A stretch of DNA of 64,000 nt. Source: Atrina japonica. Taxonomy: Eukaryota > Mollusca > Bivalvia > Pterioida > Pinnidae. The notes beneath the pieces are model-generated. The model did not search any database. It was not told the DNA's origin and was given only the letters and a program-made list of their open reading frames with translations. This document shows positions 53,101 to 61,023 of the stretch, in pieces. The DNA lies in NCBI GenBank assembly GCA_030159075.1, contig BROG01000152.1, positions 1,077,501 through 1,141,500 of the forward strand, read 5' to 3'. How positions within the stretch are numbered: position 1 is the first letter of the stretch; every line of letters begins with the position of its first letter. Made by a program: the position numbers and the translations under genes.

Positions 53101-53932
53101 AAAGTTCCGCTTTGAAGGTCGGGCCGGACACCACTTACGAGTCGGAAGAACGTTATAAAGACATGGTCAGAGAACGTTTGGGGATCGACTTGGGTGAAAT
53201 AGAGTATAATCCCGGCATGCGCGCCATCTCTAAATTATGTCTCAACTCTCTCTGGGCAAGTTCGGTCAAAGGGTCAACATGAAACAGACCGAATACGTGA
53301 GCGAACCGGCACGTTTTTACAAACTGTTGTTGGACGACACGATAGACAATCTCAACATTCAGTTTCATCAACGACGACATGTCCAGATGACTTACGATCT
53401 CAAAGGGCAATTCGTCGATCAGTCCAAGGACGTCAACATCTTCATAGCGTGTTTTACGACGGCTCACGCCAGAACCATGTTATACGACGTGTTGGACAGA
53501 CTCGACGATAGAGTGTTTTGGGATTCGATACCGATAGCGTGTGGTACGTCGATCGCGACGACGGGGTCTCGATCGACACGGGCGATAACTTGGGCGATTT
53601 GACGGACGAGTTAGGCGGCGATTTCATCACGTCGTGGTGCGCCACCGGTCCCAAATCTTATTCGTACGAAACGAACGCGGGTAAAAAAGGTGTGTAAGGT
53701 CAAAGGATTTAGTCTGAATTACGAAAATTCTCTTTACATCAACCGAGAAAGCGATGACCGACGTCGTTAAAGAAACGCGTAAGAGGATTACGACCGTTCG
53801 AGAAAAACGCCATCACGAGAGATTCCGCAACCAAACGTGTCGTGAATCGATATCAGGAGAAAGAGTTTACGTTGTGTTACGATAAACGGTGTGATGAAGG
53901 AAGGGTACGACACGTTACCCTACGGGTATTAA
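50163..53932 (+). pseudogene. polB: Protein-primed family B DNA polymerase, frames broken
   Basis: Replicative polymerase of the element. All hallmark motifs are readable but in different frames. Exo I is FYDIEA near 51540-51556; Exo II is FIAHNAKAYD near 51680-51715; Exo III is YCTSDVD near 52062-52083. Polymerase motif A is DFVSLYP at 52681-52701, motif B is KLCLNSLWG near 53233-53256, motif C is DTDS at 53527-53538, and KxY is GPKSY near 53648. A Cys/His-rich zinc-like region (CHTC, CPDKCLSC, CDDC and more) spans about 51100-51480. An N-terminal region with CLARAIVTA near 50758 precedes it. The outer limits would give roughly 1,250 codons, usual for the family. Breaks include a TGA near 50271, single-base shifts near 50530, 52735, 53045, 53253 and 53515, and an in-frame TAG at 52453-52455. 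Start chosen at the first ATG after an A-tract; stop TAA at 53930. Confidence 0.88.
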
Positions 53933-53960
53933 AAAATTTATTATTATTAATAAATTTTTT
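53931..53960. terminator. Palindrome with poly(A) signals on both strands between convergent genes
   Basis: Exact 13-bp arms AAAAAATTTATTA (53931-53943) and TAATAAATTTTTT (53948-53960) around TTAT. AATAAA occurs on the plus strand (53949-53954) and, by symmetry, on the minus strand (53937-53942). The polymerase stop overlaps its left edge and the integrase stop (53947-53949) lies in the loop and right arm. Confidence 0.75.
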
Positions 53961-54838
53961 TAAAAATGACGACCAATAATTCTTCTCGGACGAACGTTCT
54001 CTGAGGCGCCGGTTCCTTGAGCTGATACAGGTCGATGCCTTGCATTCTGAAATGCCTGTCTATGTCGTGTTTGTCGACGCTCCAGATGGGATCGGTGGCC
54101 CTCCTACGCCCGCCGCCTTCCAATTCGCCCGGTTGATATAGATATCTTACTTTCGCAAAGGGACTGATGGACGGTTGTACTTTATCGACGGGTTCTACCT
54201 TTTTGGGCGGATCGGTCTCTTCGTTGATCGTTTTGACGACTTCCGGCAATTGTTTCGCCCATTCTCTGTTTCTGTCTTTGGGTTTCATCTCTTGATCGTA
54301 TTGATAGCTAAACAACTGTTCGCCCCCAACGTTCTATTAAATCGTTCGACGATGGCTTGGTCGCGGTGAAGGTCGACCCGTCCCCTTTTTTATTCTAGCT
54401 CCGTGTCGGGTCATGAGTTTGGTGACGGCGCCATGAATTCGCGGCCGGGGGTCGACTTGTAATAATTTGGGAAACGTCAGACGCCGTTTGTAGATCTTTT
54501 CGAAAGCGTCGGCCACCTCTCGACTGTCTTTGGTCGTCAGCGGTTCCGCTTCTTTGTAGCGCGTGCCCACGTCGACTAACGTCAGCGCGTATTTGTACGT
54601 TTTTCCCGTCCACCTTGTCGTGCGGTAAAAACAACAGGTCGGCCTGGTGAGTGTCGTTTTCTTTCGCGTCTTCGAATCGAGGTCTCACGATCTTCTTGGG
54701 AGCCGGTAGGTAGATTTGCCACACGTCTTGTTTTTTCAGGAATTCCAACGCTTCCTTCTCGCTGACTTTGGCCGCTTTGGCCAATTTCCCGATGGCGGCC
54801 TTTCCCTTCCAATAGTGTTTGTGATAGATCTCTTCCAT
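53947..54838 (-). pseudogene. int: Retrovirus-like DDE integrase, frames broken
   Basis: Inserts the element into host DNA. On the minus strand, an N-terminal helical region (about 55 codons) leads into THQADLLFLP near 54660, which holds the first catalytic Asp. LTLVDVGTRYKEAEPL follows across a break near 54590. LLQVD near 54450 gives the second Asp, and VERFNRTLGAN near 54320-54350 gives the catalytic Glu. The C-terminal module near 54200-53950 (KVRYLYQPGEL, then FVREELLVV) resembles the SH3/chromodomain-like tail of Polinton and Ginger integrases. At least three single-base shifts divide it into pieces of about 80, 60 and 122 codons. The length of about 297 codons is typical. Start ATG at 54838 lies 10 bp after the upstream gene's stop. 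Confidence 0.85.
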
Positions 54839-54847
54839 GTTTTTACT

Positions 54848-55249
54848 TTAGGCGACGTATTTTTTTAACGCCGTAGAACACGAGTCCCGTTCCCCACGAT
54901 CACGAAGAGGAGTTCCTTGTCTTTTTGTTCTTCCGAGGGTTGATAGAAATCGCTCAACTTCGGTTCGGGCGGCATCGCCGCTTCTTCCGTCATCTGCGAG
55001 TAGAGTCGCATGGCGGCATCCACTTCTTTGTAGGTGTACAGGGAATGTCCTTCTTTCCTGAGTCTTTCGTTGAGAAAATCTAATCGCTTCGTGCGTTCAT
55101 GATTCCACCGATCTCTAGCCGCGGTCAGTTTTTTCCATCGCTTCGTCGTGCCTCTTCTGTTCTTCGTGATTCGAGAATAGAAATTGTGATCCCGAGAAGG
55201 CGAGAGCATTGACTGCCGCGCCTCCTATCATCATCGCGATCGTTGCCAT
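54848..55249 (-). pseudogene. Conserved-looking small element protein, hydrophobic N-terminus
   Basis: About 133 codons. It starts MATIAMMIGGAAVNALAFSG, a hydrophobic stretch after an A-tract, then a helical, charged middle (DRWNHERTKRLDFLNERLRKEGHS is split across 55050-55120) and an acidic Pro-containing tail (PEPKLSDFYQPSEEQKD) followed by a second hydrophobic segment ELLFVIVGNGT. Two or three indels split it, and the start and stop frames agree overall. I recall proteins of this layout in virus-like elements of cnidarians and molluscs, without a known function; that recollection is unverified. Possibly a virion or membrane-associated structural protein. Confidence 0.6.
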
Positions 55250-55273
55250 TTTTTTTTAAATAGAATTTTTAGT

Positions 55274-55498
55274 TTATTTCATGATATCGGCGGGGATGAT
55301 ACCCTTCTTGACCAGCATGTCTTTGGTGTACTCGGCCAAAACGTAGTCGACGAAGACCATCCCGAGATCCTTTAGATCTAGATCCAGTTTGGGCGCGGCC
55401 GTCTTGAAGAACTTCTTGGAAACTTGCGCGTACAACGTGGCGATTCCCGTCACGACGGCCGCGTGATATGCGGTGTTGACCAAATCCTTTTCACTCAT
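55274..55498 (-). CDS. Small element protein, 74 aa, intact
   Basis: Intact frame starting MSEKDLVNTAYHAAVVTG, with a weakly hydrophobic helix (AVVTGIATLYAQVSKK), a central DLDLKDLGMVFVDYVLAEYT and a C-terminal KKGIIPADIMK. No known domain. The start codon follows an AAAAAA tract. The stop overlaps AATAAA. Its first 13 codons and 5' flank are duplicated in front of the next gene upstream (55520-55706). Probably a small membrane-associated protein. Confidence 0.65.
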   Translation of the reverse strand: MSEKDLVNTAYHAAVVTGIATLYAQVSKKFFKTAAPKLDLDLKDLGMVFVDYVLAEYTKDMLVKKGIIPADIMK

Positions 55499-55736
55499 TT
55501 TTTTATATGAAAAGGATTATTATTTATCGGATTTTACCGTCTCCGTCGTGTCGTTGTTCGTGTTGTAGAGTTCGTCGCAGTAAGTGTTCATCCTGAAGAG
55601 CATGGGTTGGTTGTCGTCCTCGTCGTCCGCCTTAAAGTCGGCGTCGTCTTTTTTCCATTCCGACGGTCTCGTGATACGCGGTGTTGTCCAAATCCTTTTC
55701 GCTCATTTTTTTATATGAAAAGAATTATTATTTATC
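55462..55736. repeat. 67-bp direct repeat covering gene starts and leaders (55462-55528 and 55670-55736)
   Basis: The two copies match at 63 of 67 positions, offset by 208 bp. Each contains the first 13-14 codons of a minus-strand gene plus its leader TTTATATGAAAAGGATTATT. The repeat therefore gave two neighbouring genes the same N-terminus and upstream region. Confidence 0.9.
55520..55706 (-). pseudogene. Small acidic element protein sharing its N-terminus with 55274-55498
   Basis: About 61 codons with one frameshift near 55645. The N-terminus MSEKDLDNTAYHETV is a duplicate of the neighbouring gene's. After the shift, an Asp-rich stretch (KADDEDDNQPM) and FRMNTYCDELYNTNNDTTET follow. It may be a genuine gene that acquired the duplicated 5' end, or a composite made by that duplication, in which case the Asp-rich part is what remains of the original gene. 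No function recognised. Confidence 0.5.
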
Positions 55737-55896
55737 CCTCTTCTTCTTCGTCTTCGGTACAGTCGTGATGGTGGATGTGTTGGACTTTAGCTTCCACTAC
55801 TTGTGCGATCATGTAAACGAATAGACTCGTGGCGAGGATTCCCGACGCCATAAACATCGACGTGTCCATGAACGTTCTCAGTGTCACGTTATACAT
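55732..55896 (-). CDS. Small single-pass membrane protein, 54 aa
   Basis: Intact frame: MYNVTLRTFMDTSMFM, then hydrophobic ASGILATSLFVYMIAQVV, then a His-rich and acidic tail (QHIHHHDCTEDEEE). One transmembrane helix. The leader is A-rich (CTATAAAAATG). No family recognised. The size and position among other small membrane proteins suggest an envelope or internal-membrane role, which is inference. Confidence 0.55.
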   Translation of the reverse strand: MYNVTLRTFMDTSMFMASGILATSLFVYMIAQVVEAKVQHIHHHDCTEDEEEEG

Positions 55897-55914
55897 TTTT
55901 ATAGTGAAAGATTT

Positions 55915-56274
55915 TTATTTAATACATTTCGTGGGATTGGATTTGGAGACTTCTTCTTCTTTAGGTTCTGGAAGAGGAGGAGGTGTCGGCTGCGGTTGGT
56001 TTTTTCCTGTACAACACCACCGCCACTCCGACGGCCGCGAGTCCGCCGCCGACCGCTAGCCATTTCCAGCTATCCTGGCCATTAGCATTGCCATCCTGGC
56101 CATTAGCATTGCCATTAGCATTGCCATCCTGGCATTAGCATTGCCATTAGCATTACCATCCTGGCCATTAGCATTGCTGTCCTGACTTTTTCGACTCCAC
56201 CTCTTTTGCGCTCCCTTCTTCCCCGCTTCTTGACGTTTCGGATTCTTTTTCGTTAGGAGTTCTTCCGGATTCAT
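55915..56274 (-). pseudogene. Basic N-terminus, NANGQDG repeats, one TM helix, Pro-rich tail
   Basis: Starts MNPEELLTKKNPKRQEAGKK, a strongly basic stretch, then tandem Asn-Ala-Asn-Gly-Gln-Asp-type repeats encoded by a GCCATTAGCATTGCCATCCT-like 15/21-bp repeat on the plus strand (about 56075-56180). A transmembrane segment (WLAVGGGLAAVGVAVVLY) lies near 56000-56060, followed by KKPT and, after a shift in an A-run, a Pro-rich tail (PQPTPPPLPEPKEEE) ending at 55915. The repeats are shifted out of frame in places. A small type II-like membrane protein; function unknown. Confidence 0.55.
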
Positions 56275-56736
56275 CGCCTTTTTCTATTCCCTCCGATTTT
56301 TTAAATCCCGTTATATAGCGACTGGACGTGGCGGCGAGACTGAGAGGGGCCAGGTAGGAACCGAAGTGGTAGAACAGGCTGCAGCACGCTTCGCCGATGG
56401 CCGCGTCGAGGAAGGGATCTTCGCTCAGTTCTTCGATCAGTTTAGGTTCGTTCTGCAGATCGAAAAAATATTTTAGACTCTGGGTGTACAGCGTGATGAC
56501 GGAATTGGCGATCGATTTACTCATGCGCATGCCGAGTCGCGCGTTGAGTAGACGATTTAGATTGTTCCAGTTCCTTGTCGTTCATCTTGTTCAGGTCGGC
56601 GACGGTCACGTCTTTTCCCAGGAAGTGACGCGCTCGTCCCGATCCGACGATGGTCGATAACCTATCTTTGAGCGAGTCGTCTACCGTCGTCTCGGCGGCG
56701 GTAAGCGACGTTCGTTAGTATCTCGTCCACGTTCAT
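56168..56736 (-). pseudogene. Conserved-looking element protein, helical, frames broken
   Basis: Begins MNVDEILTNVAY at 56736 after an A-tract. A middle frame reads DSLKDRLSTIVGSGRARHFL and ADLNKMNDKELEQ near 56580-56680. The longest frame reads IANSVITLYTQSLKYFFDLQ, EDPFLDAAIGEACCSLFYHF and GSYLAPLSLAATSSRYITGF near 56300-56520. Two shifts precede the long frame. The true end is probably near 56285, just before the next gene's ATG at 56274, because the frame running on to 56168 overlaps that gene by 107 nt. The hydrophobic helices suggest membrane association. Not assigned to a family. Confidence 0.55.
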
Positions 56737-56816
56737 CTCTTTTTTTTATACATTTTATTTATATTTTGTAAAAAAACGTTACGTTTTTTAACAAAAATAC
56801 TGTCATTTTAATTTAT

Positions 56817-57497
56817 TTATTCCGTGTCGGACTCCAAGTCCAAGTCTTCTACGCAGTCGGCCAAATCCGGTAGAGGAGCAACGTCGATCGTTTTTGACGA
56901 TGACGACCTGGTGTAAGAGAGTTTGCAAGGATACGGTCGATTCTTTGTTGGCGATGTAAACGTGTGTCTACGCGTAAAGAACCGATGGCCAGACATCGTT
57001 TTTTCTCGTATTGGTGAAGATCGACTTCGACGAGCGGATGTTTATCTTTCGGATCGTCGGCCGTTCTCTTTCTATAAAAAGTAGGCTTGTCTCTGTCCCC
57101 CTGTTTTAACTTTCGAGTAGATCACTTTGTTACCGTTCTGATCCGTTTTCACGAGGACTATATCGTTGACATCCACGGGTGTTTTTCTACCTTTTTCTTT
57201 CAGTGTTTTTGCGAGTTTTTCTATGGATTCCCTCAAGAAACGCCTCGATCTTTTTCCAACATGGCGGCGAATTCTTTTCCGCATTTAAATTTCATAGTAT
57301 AATCGGAACCGTCCTCGTATTGCCACAAGCCGGACGACTCCGTTTTGGGAGTGCGTATCACTAACGGGTTTCACGTCGCCTGTCGGGTACTGATACGCGA
57401 CGTAAACGCGTTGATAACGCTTCCCTTTCTTATCGACGTAATGAGCACCCACCCTTAAATTGTTCACGTCAAAGTTCTCGACTGTCACGAATGCCAT
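56817..57497 (-). pseudogene. Unrecognised element protein, about 225 codons, frames broken
   Basis: Starts MAFVTVENFDVNNLRVGAHY at 57497 after an A-tract. The first 50 codons look like a beta-rich domain (KGKRYQRVYVAYQYPTGD). It then continues in other frames: FKCGKEFAAML near 57270, RESIEKLAKTLKEKGRKTP and NDIVLVKTDQNGNKVIYSKV near 57110-57230, EVDLHQYEKKRCLAIGSLRV near 56960-57020, and an acidic end (DLADCVEDLDLESDTE) closing at 56817. At least four indels. No family recognised; a DNA- or RNA-binding role is possible from the basic middle part but unproved. Confidence 0.5.
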
Positions 57498-57538
57498 GTT
57501 TTTTTTTTAATAACGAATAAATTTTCTTTATGCCATTT

Positions 57539-57673
57539 TCAAATCTTTTGCAAAAGTCGTCTCAACCATCGTTCCGTTCGATGATAACGTTCTAAACGTA
57601 ATAGATAGAAGTATCGCGAATAAAAGAGTAAACACCATAAAACGATGAACGAGAGCAACGCAAACAAGAACAT
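57539..57673 (-). CDS. Tiny membrane protein, 44 aa
   Basis: MFLFALLSFIVLWCLLFYSR followed by an aromatic and Arg-rich tail (YHRTERWLRRLLQK): one membrane helix with a basic tail, with composition typical of small viral membrane proteins. An overlapping frame starting at 57695 also encodes a hydrophobic peptide of about 54 residues, so the choice of frame is uncertain. The gene is too short to judge by length alone. Confidence 0.4.
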   Translation of the reverse strand: MFLFALLSFIVLWCLLFYSRYFYLLRLERYHRTERWLRRLLQKI

Positions 57674-57749
57674 CTCGGTAAAAACGTTTCATTTCTTAAC
57701 GTAAAAAAATTTGTTAAAACACTTAAACAATAGATTATATAAATAAAAA
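57674..57749. promoter_or_regulatory. Divergent AT-rich promoter region
   Basis: Separates the minus-strand block ending upstream at 57673/57695 from the zinc-binding gene at 57750. Contains TAGATTATATAAATAAAAA directly before the plus-strand ATG, a TATA-like element within 15 bp of the start. Confidence 0.45.
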
Positions 57750-58138
57750 ATGTTTATTTTACTGGACAAGGTGTTTACCGAACGCGGCCTAAAACAGATG
57801 TTGGGGGAGATAACGTGCATGCAGTTGGGTAACCAAGTCTTGGTGTCTTGGCCCGACGACGTCAAACTCGCGTGTCAAATGCCTCGCATGCGCAGAGAGA
57901 CTATCCGTGTAAGCATCCGGTCGTCGTGAATTCGTTGTTTTGTAGCATTCACCACAACTACTTGAAAGAGAGAGGCATCGACACGATGAAGTATTGCACC
58001 TCTTGCCGAAGATGGATGACCGATAGCACTAAATACGAAACGTGTTATGCGTGCGGCGGAAAAGAACGCGCAGACGAGTGGCACAAGACGCATCCGCGGT
58101 GCAAGAGGAGAAGAAGACGTCCCAAGGAAGAAGTTTAA
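57750..58138 (+). pseudogene. Small zinc-binding protein, one frameshift
   Basis: About 129 codons. The first frame begins MFILLDKVFTERGLKQMLGE at 57750 and runs to a shift near 57885. The second carries Cys/His residues in pairs: YPCKH, LFCSIHH, KYCTSC and CYACGG near 57905-58060, consistent with two zinc-binding knuckles. An Arg/Lys-rich tail (CKRRRRRPKEEV) ends it. The only plus-strand gene in the middle block. A nucleic-acid-binding regulator is plausible from the zinc pairs plus basic tail; no family is named. Confidence 0.6.
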
Positions 58139-58149
58139 CCGGATTATTA

Positions 58150-58174
58150 TTTTTTTAAGACTGTCTTAAAAAAA
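58150..58174. terminator. Hairpin between convergent genes
   Basis: Exact 12-bp arms TTTTTTTAAGAC (58150-58161) and GTCTTAAAAAAA (58163-58174) with a 1-nt centre. It lies 12 bp after the zinc protein stop and about 50 bp from the end of the facing minus-strand gene, the same arrangement as at 53931. Confidence 0.65.
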
Positions 58175-58226
58175 TCTACGGTTAACGAGGAGCAGCAGTG
58201 TTTTCATCGTTTTATAATGCTACAAT

Positions 58227-58809
58227 TTAACGAGAAGACGATTTCTCGCCCAGAAGGGCACGCAGCTGTTCGCGCAGATCGTTCGTCTCTTGTTCGGAGA
58301 CTTTTTTAAACCCGTCGTCGGCTTTGTATTTGGCGTATAGCTTGTCCTTCATCTCGCGATACTTGGTCAGTTTCGTGAGACACGGTGGCGAATTCCTCCG
58401 CCGAGATCTTCCCGTCTTCCAGTGCGCGACTCACCAGATCCTCGATGGAATTCAGTTTACTCTCGGCCAGTTTGACGATTTTGAGATGTTTCTCCGATTT
58501 CTTCAGCAACACGCGTCGGATGCCCTTCAAGACCAGTCCCACGGATCCCACGGTGACGGCCACGATCTGTAAGGGTAATCCAACGATGGGGAGGGCGAAT
58601 CCCAACCCTCCGCACACTACACTCCCCGTGATCAATGCTCCGTCTACCCCGTCCGCGGTGTTGATTATCCGTTTGTACTTCTTGTGCACGCTCTTCCGCG
58701 TCTCGATCTCTCGTCTGAACGTCTGCTCGATCTCGCCGACCCGTCGGAGACGATACTCTTGCGGATCGGGTTCTAACGTCGGATACAATACCTCTTTGTT
58801 GTTACTCAT
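58227..58809 (-). pseudogene. Two-helix membrane protein with coiled-coil flanks, one frameshift
   Basis: MSNNKEVLYPTLEPDPQEYR at 58809, then a charged helical segment (GEIEQTFRREIETRKSVHKK), two Gly-rich membrane helices (GALITGSVVCGGLGFALPIV, LPLQIVAVTVGSVGLVL) at about residues 58-100, and a basic helix RRVLLKKSEKHLKIV. A charged helical tail follows that crosses a shift near 58375 and ends LREQLRALLGEKSSSR at 58227. About 193 codons. The layout of an N-terminal acidic tip, helix, paired TM and helix recurs, as I recall, in virus-like elements of other invertebrates; function unknown. The GxxxG-rich helices suggest oligomerisation in a membrane. Confidence 0.6.
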
Positions 58810-58834
58810 CTTTTGTTTTTAATTTAAAAATTTT

Positions 58835-59119
58835 TTATACGTCGAGAACGACGACGCCGTTGACGGAGCCCGATTTCGATCCCTTGTTCACGGCGAAGTT
58901 GAGGACGTCGCCCGCCGTCACTCGCAAAGGCGGATTCAGCGGTACGATCTCGCCGGCCTTGGTCCTGAAGGTCCTGTATTCCACGTCGTTCAGCACCAGC
59001 GTCACGTCCAGTTCGCCCAAGAGACCCAGGCGGATGACGTGACCGTCGAACAACATCCGTATGCCCAGTATGGGTCGGAGTCTACCGTTTTTATTCACCT
59101 CGAATTGGAAGGTGTTCAT
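58835..59119 (-). CDS. Small beta-rich protein, 94 aa, intact
   Basis: From MNTFQFEVNKNGRLRPILGI to GVVVLDV without interruption; an in-frame upstream ATG at 59140 is possible but would add only a basic septapeptide. Alternating hydrophobic strands (HVIRLGLLGELDVTLVLNDV, GEIVPLNPPLRVTAGDVLNF) suggest a compact beta sandwich, with no catalytic or metal motif. One of the few unbroken genes of the element. Possibly a minor structural protein. Confidence 0.65.
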   Translation of the reverse strand: MNTFQFEVNKNGRLRPILGIRMLFDGHVIRLGLLGELDVTLVLNDVEYRTFRTKAGEIVPLNPPLRVTAGDVLNFAVNKGSKSGSVNGVVVLDV

Positions 59120-59231
59120 GATGCGACGTTTTTTGTTCAATTGATCGACCCTCCTCTTTGATGTTTTCCAAGAGGTCCTCCGCCAGTTCTTCCCTTTCCA
59201 CGTCTTCCCAATAGAATCCCGATCTAGACAT
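59091..59231 (-). CDS. Possible 46-aa acidic ORF overlapping the next gene
   Basis: MSRSGFYWEDVEREELAEDL then LENIKEEG, a strongly acidic helix following an AAAAGGAAAATG start. The frame runs past the start of the 59119 gene. If a base is missing near 59140, as elsewhere in this element, it would instead stop in an ATGA overlap with that start. Confidence 0.4.
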   Translation of the reverse strand: MSRSGFYWEDVEREELAEDLLENIKEEGRSIEQKTSHHEHLPIRGE

Positions 59232-59246
59232 TTTCCTTTTTTATTT

Positions 59247-59911
59247 TTAGAATTTCTTAAATTCCAATAGAACGTGAACGGATTGACCGTGATTGTCGAT
59301 GGGGTTTGCCTTTCTCGTCCTTGAGACGTATCGTCACTTCCGAGATGCGATCCCGTCTCAAAGACAGGAACACGGGATTGACTATATCTTTTTCGTACAA
59401 CTCGGAAAATTTCACGTTGGGACAGGGTAGGGACGCGAGGATGTCCGTCGCCTTGCCGTCTCTCTCCCCGCCCTCATCCAACTCGTCGAGATGGACGTTG
59501 ACGAGTTTCCACCGGCTGCAGGTTGATGCTGTTGCTCGGGACGATGGTTGCGTGGAGATACGCGTTCTCGTCGATGCCTAGAATCTTACCGAGTTCCGAC
59601 GGAAGCACCACCGCCGTGCTGTCCGACCCGTCGATTCTCACCCTCATGGTGGTCTTGTCCAGGAACACCTTGTCGAAGTATTTCGCGAGAATTCGTCGTA
59701 GGTCGGTGAAGGTGTACGACCCGGCGTGCACGTTTTGGACTTTGGGTCTGTCACCCCTTTTGACGTAGCGTATCTCCACGTCTTTCTTGACGTTGTACAA
59801 CCCGTTGTAAAGACGGACGGACTTGGCGCTCACGCACCACCCGTCGTTCGCGTTGTCGATGTAACGAGAGAGTTTGACGGGTTTTTCGATATCCGTCACG
59901 AGATAGAACAT
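59247..59911 (-). pseudogene. Penton-like minor capsid protein candidate, frames broken
   Basis: About 221 codons. Start MFYLVTDIEKPVKLSRYIDN at 59911 and strand-rich segments (WCVSAKSVRLYNGLYNVKKD, VEIRYVKRGDR). A YTFTDLRRILAKYF block and a LPSELGKILGI block lie near 59590-59700. After a shift near 59505, HLDELDEGG, LPCPNVKFSELYEKD and a C-terminal LSLRRDRISEVTIRLKDEKG follow, and the end (HVLLEFKKF) lies beyond another shift near 59285. The order from an N-terminal jelly-roll-like region to a C-terminal ITVRLxDxxG-type strand and a final hydrophobic strand is what single jelly-roll penton proteins of Polintons look like. In virions this would form the vertices. Structure prediction would settle it. 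Confidence 0.6.
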
Positions 59912-59952
59912 GTTGTTTTTAATATTAATAAATCTTAAACTTAAAAAAGAGA
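59912..59952. promoter_or_regulatory. 41-bp divergent promoter region
   Basis: Only TTGTTTTTAATATTAATAAA then TCTTAAACTTAAAAAAGAGA separates the penton candidate (-) from the next plus-strand gene. Both start codons directly follow A-rich tracts. Confidence 0.45.
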
Positions 59953-61023
59953 ATGAACGTCTACGAGTATAGAGAGAATCTAGATCTGTCGTCGTTCGAC
60001 GTCTACGTCAACGTGACCAAAAAGTTTCGCGCGTCGTTCGAGAACATCTTCGTCAAGTACGACAACCCGGACGTCTTCGAGGACGGCACGTCGAAGTACT
60101 ACACCATGCTGAAGCGGTGGTACCGGCATCCCATCGAGGATTCTGGCAGAACCAGCTGAATTTCGCGCGGTGTGGTGCGCCACGACCGGATGCGGCGTGA
60201 CGCTGGACATGGGAAACGACCACCCTGTCCAAATCGTTCTTCCGGTTCCACATCTATTATCAGATCAGAAGGATCCTGCAGGAGATCGCCGCCCCCTTAC
60301 CCAGCGACGCCGACTTCGAGCACTTCACGAACAACGTCGACGCGTCGGCGTACCAGCGGATCTGTCGCGAATTCGGGGTGCCAGTCGACGCGGACTGGAA
60401 GATCAAGGGGACCATCTTCGGGAAATATAACACGAAGTGGTCCACCTTCATCGCGAACCGACCGGAGGGCTTCACGCTTCCGGGTCTGGCCAGACTGGAC
60501 GCGTCCATCCGGGTCTTCGCCTGGGCGATCCTGGGCTCGCAGGGGGAGACGAGGGCCTCGATCGTGGACGCCGGTGCCACGTCGCTGGACGCCCAGAAGC
60601 AGTTCCTGGTCAACGTCGAGGACGCCATCAACCGACCGCTCGACCTACCCGCCGACATCTCGCGCTACGAAGACTGTCTGAAGTACGCCAATTCCAAGCT
60701 CGACTACGTCGTCCATCCGGGACTCTACATGCTGCCCAGCAACATGGAGCTGAACATCGGCAAGAACATCGCCAATTACAATAACGAGATCTTGATCGCT
60801 CCCGACACCACGACACCCGGAACGAACGTCGACCTCAACGCGAAAAACGTTCGCGAGGGTTAAACCACCTCCCGTAGAGATCACATCACCACCTCCCGTA
60901 GAGGTCACACCACCGCCGTCAGTGTTACAGGACAAGCCGCCGTCAGACGATCACGAGGATCAGAAGACGGCCGTCTTGGCTCTATCGTTACTTTCTTTTC
61001 TGGTCTTCGTCGAGTTTAGTTAA
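59953..61023 (+). pseudogene. Conserved-looking element protein with C-terminal membrane anchor, frames broken
   Basis: About 356 codons. MNVYEYRENLDLSSFDVYVN at 59953; a WCATTGCGVTLDMG block near 60173-60215 sits in a different frame from the start, with indels near 60140, 60168 and 60218. FHIYYQIRRILQEIAAPLP follows near 60248-60300. The long unbroken frame 60378-60863 contains ADWKIKGTIFGKYNTKW, LARLDASIRVFAWAILGSQG and YVVHPGLYMLPSNMELNIGK. After a last shift near 60857, a Pro-rich linker with PPPVE repeats leads to a transmembrane tail, AVLALSLLSFLVFVEF, ending at TAA 61021. I recall homologues beside capsid genes in similar elements of cnidarians and molluscs; their function is not known to me. 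A membrane-anchored virion protein fits the anatomy. Confidence 0.6.

Noticed and set aside
54848..59231. Assigning the small minus-strand genes to a named toxin, immunity or host-defence family
   Set aside because: No domain or motif supports any such name; they are left as unknown element proteins.
60172..60784. Overlapping plus-strand frames of 115-169 codons
   Set aside because: Arg/Ser/Pro-rich shadows of the GC-rich gene at 59953-61023; the real frame holds the recognisable blocks.
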